Of a stretch of 7,001 nt of DNA, positions 6,584-7,001 are shown one piece after another; within the stretch, counting starts at the first letter, position 1; every line of letters starts with the position of its first letter. The notes beneath the pieces were generated by a model. It did no database searches. It worked only from the letters and a program-made list of their open reading frames with translations, and was not told the origin of the DNA. Origin of the DNA: JAIBBG01 sp031417525 (GTDB taxonomy: Bacteria; Bacteroidota; Bacteroidia; Flavobacteriales_D; Sanyastnellaceae); assembly GCA_031417525.1 (NCBI GenBank), contig JANOVT010000262.1, forward strand, positions 1 through 7,001, given 5' to 3'. The position numbers were made by a program, and so were the translations under genes.

Positions 6584-6705
6584 CAATGGTCAATAGTCAA
6601 TAGTCAATAGTCAATAAAAAACTTCGATTGGATATGGCTAAATTTATTTTAATAAAATAATGAGCTCCGCTCAATTGACAATTGACAATTGACAATTGAC
6701 CATTG
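6584..6705. repeat. Inverted pair of 7-bp tandem arrays
   Basis: The left arm (6584-6618) reads CAATGGT, three CAATAGT units, then CAATAAA. The right arm (6671-6705), read on the minus strand, gives CAATGGT, three CAATTGT units, then CAATTGA. The arms therefore match unit for unit in opposite orientation (30 of 35 positions; the outer 11 bp are perfect). The fifth base of units 2-5 differs, A on the left and T on the right, and unit 5 also differs at its sixth base. Between the arms lie two smaller hairpins: TTATTTT-AAT-AAAATAA (6644-6660) and TGAGC-TCC-GCTCA (6661-6673, overlapping the right arm by 3 nt). The element starts 2 nt after the upstream stop codon. No T-run marks it as an intrinsic terminator. 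Confidence 0.9.
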
Positions 6706-6717
6706 CAATTACCTTTG
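6689..6717 (+). promoter_or_regulatory. Bacteroidota-type promoter of pdhB
   Basis: TACCTTTG at 6710-6717 is an exact match to the Bacteroidota -7 consensus TAnnTTTG. A TTG at 6689-6691, 18 nt upstream, can serve as the -33 element; the usual spacing is about 19-21 nt. That TTG is one of several supplied by the repeat array, and the others lie at spacings of 11 and 25 nt. Transcription would begin around 6724, leaving a leader of roughly 15 nt before the ATG at 6739. Confidence 0.7.
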
Positions 6718-6738
6718 CCCTTCAATTTTTTAAGCACT

Positions 6739-7001
6739 ATGAGAGAAATTCAATTCCGTGAAGCGATCTGTGAAGCGATGTCTGAAGAGATGCGTCGTGA
6801 TGAAAGCGTGTTTTTGTTGGGTGAAGAAGTAGCAGAATACAATGGAGCTTATAAAGCATCCAAAGGAATGCTCGATGAGTTTGGTGCAAAACGTGTGATC
6901 GATACACCGATTGCAGAACTTGGTTTTTCAGGAATAGCGGTAGGTGCTGCTATGAATGGCCTTCGCCCTATTGTAGAATTCATGACGTGGAACTTTGCGA
7001 T
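6739..7001 (+). CDS. pdhB: Pyruvate dehydrogenase E1 component, beta subunit (partial, cut by window end)
   Basis: With the alpha subunit, E1 beta decarboxylates pyruvate using thiamine diphosphate and passes the acetyl group to lipoyl-E2, feeding acetyl-CoA to the TCA cycle. The first 87 codons are present, out of about 325 in the family. They read MREIQFREAICEAMSEEM at the start, GEEVAEYNGAYKASKGML, then RVIDTPIAELGFSGIAVGAAMNGLRPIVEFMTWNFA. E60 in TPIAE is the conserved glutamate that contacts the cofactor's aminopyrimidine ring. The start is the first ATG after an A/T-rich leader, with no Shine-Dalgarno. The close match to pyruvate rather than branched-chain E1 beta favours pdhB, but substrate cannot be settled from this fragment. 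It has its own promoter behind the repeat array, so it is probably transcribed separately from the secreted-protein genes. Confidence 0.93.
   Translation, partial: MREIQFREAICEAMSEEMRRDESVFLLGEEVAEYNGAYKASKGMLDEFGAKRVIDTPIAELGFSGIAVGAAMNGLRPIVEFMTWNFA

Noticed and set aside
4308..6600. Open frames on the opposite strand and in other frames within the T9SS protein gene
   Set aside because: The 784-residue frame has a signal peptide, clear domains and a sorting domain. The others are low-complexity shadows with no family features.
6584..6705. CRISPR array
   Set aside because: The repeats are 7 bp, directly abutting and without spacers. The pattern is tandem plus inverted, not repeat-spacer, and no cas gene is present.

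Overview
This window looks like chromosomal DNA from a member of the Bacteroidota. The pointers are a secreted protein ending in a type IX secretion (T9SS) sorting domain, an exact TAnnTTTG promoter box before the last gene, almost no Shine-Dalgarno sequences, and IF-3, L20 and L35 sequences of Bacteroidota type. Secretion of T9SS cargo argues for a Cytophaga/Flavobacterium/Sphingobacterium/Chitinophaga-type lineage; the order cannot be fixed from this sequence.

Left part, minus strand (about 264-3603): the conserved translation operon thrS - infC - rpmI - rplT (threonyl-tRNA synthetase, IF-3, L35, L20), closed by a clear rho-independent terminator at 264-300. Bases 1-263 hold no gene that I can support. 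Two start sites in the operon are unusual. infC appears to start at an AUU codon behind a strong GGAGG Shine-Dalgarno, the only convincing one in the window. The conserved L20 N-terminus is fully encoded but has AAG where ATG is expected, so rplT has either a sequence error, a mutation or a non-standard start. The infC-rpmI spacer holds a perfect 9-bp palindrome and a 13-bp direct repeat.

Right part, plus strand (3746-6582): two genes overlapping by 4 bp (ATGA) and divergent from thrS. The first encodes a small exported protein of unknown function. The second encodes a cysteine-rich, multi-domain exported protein with a C-terminal T9SS sorting domain. They are probably co-transcribed and act at or outside the cell surface.

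Right edge (6584-7001): a striking inverted pair of 7-bp tandem arrays (6584-6705) fills the gap, followed by a Bacteroidota-type promoter whose -33 TTG lies inside the right array. After it comes the start of a pyruvate dehydrogenase E1 beta gene, cut by the window end. The housekeeping genes are ordinary. The points of interest are start-codon usage and regulation in the infC/rplT operon and the arrays placed over the pdhB promoter. I see no CRISPR array, tRNA, rRNA, transposase or defence system.
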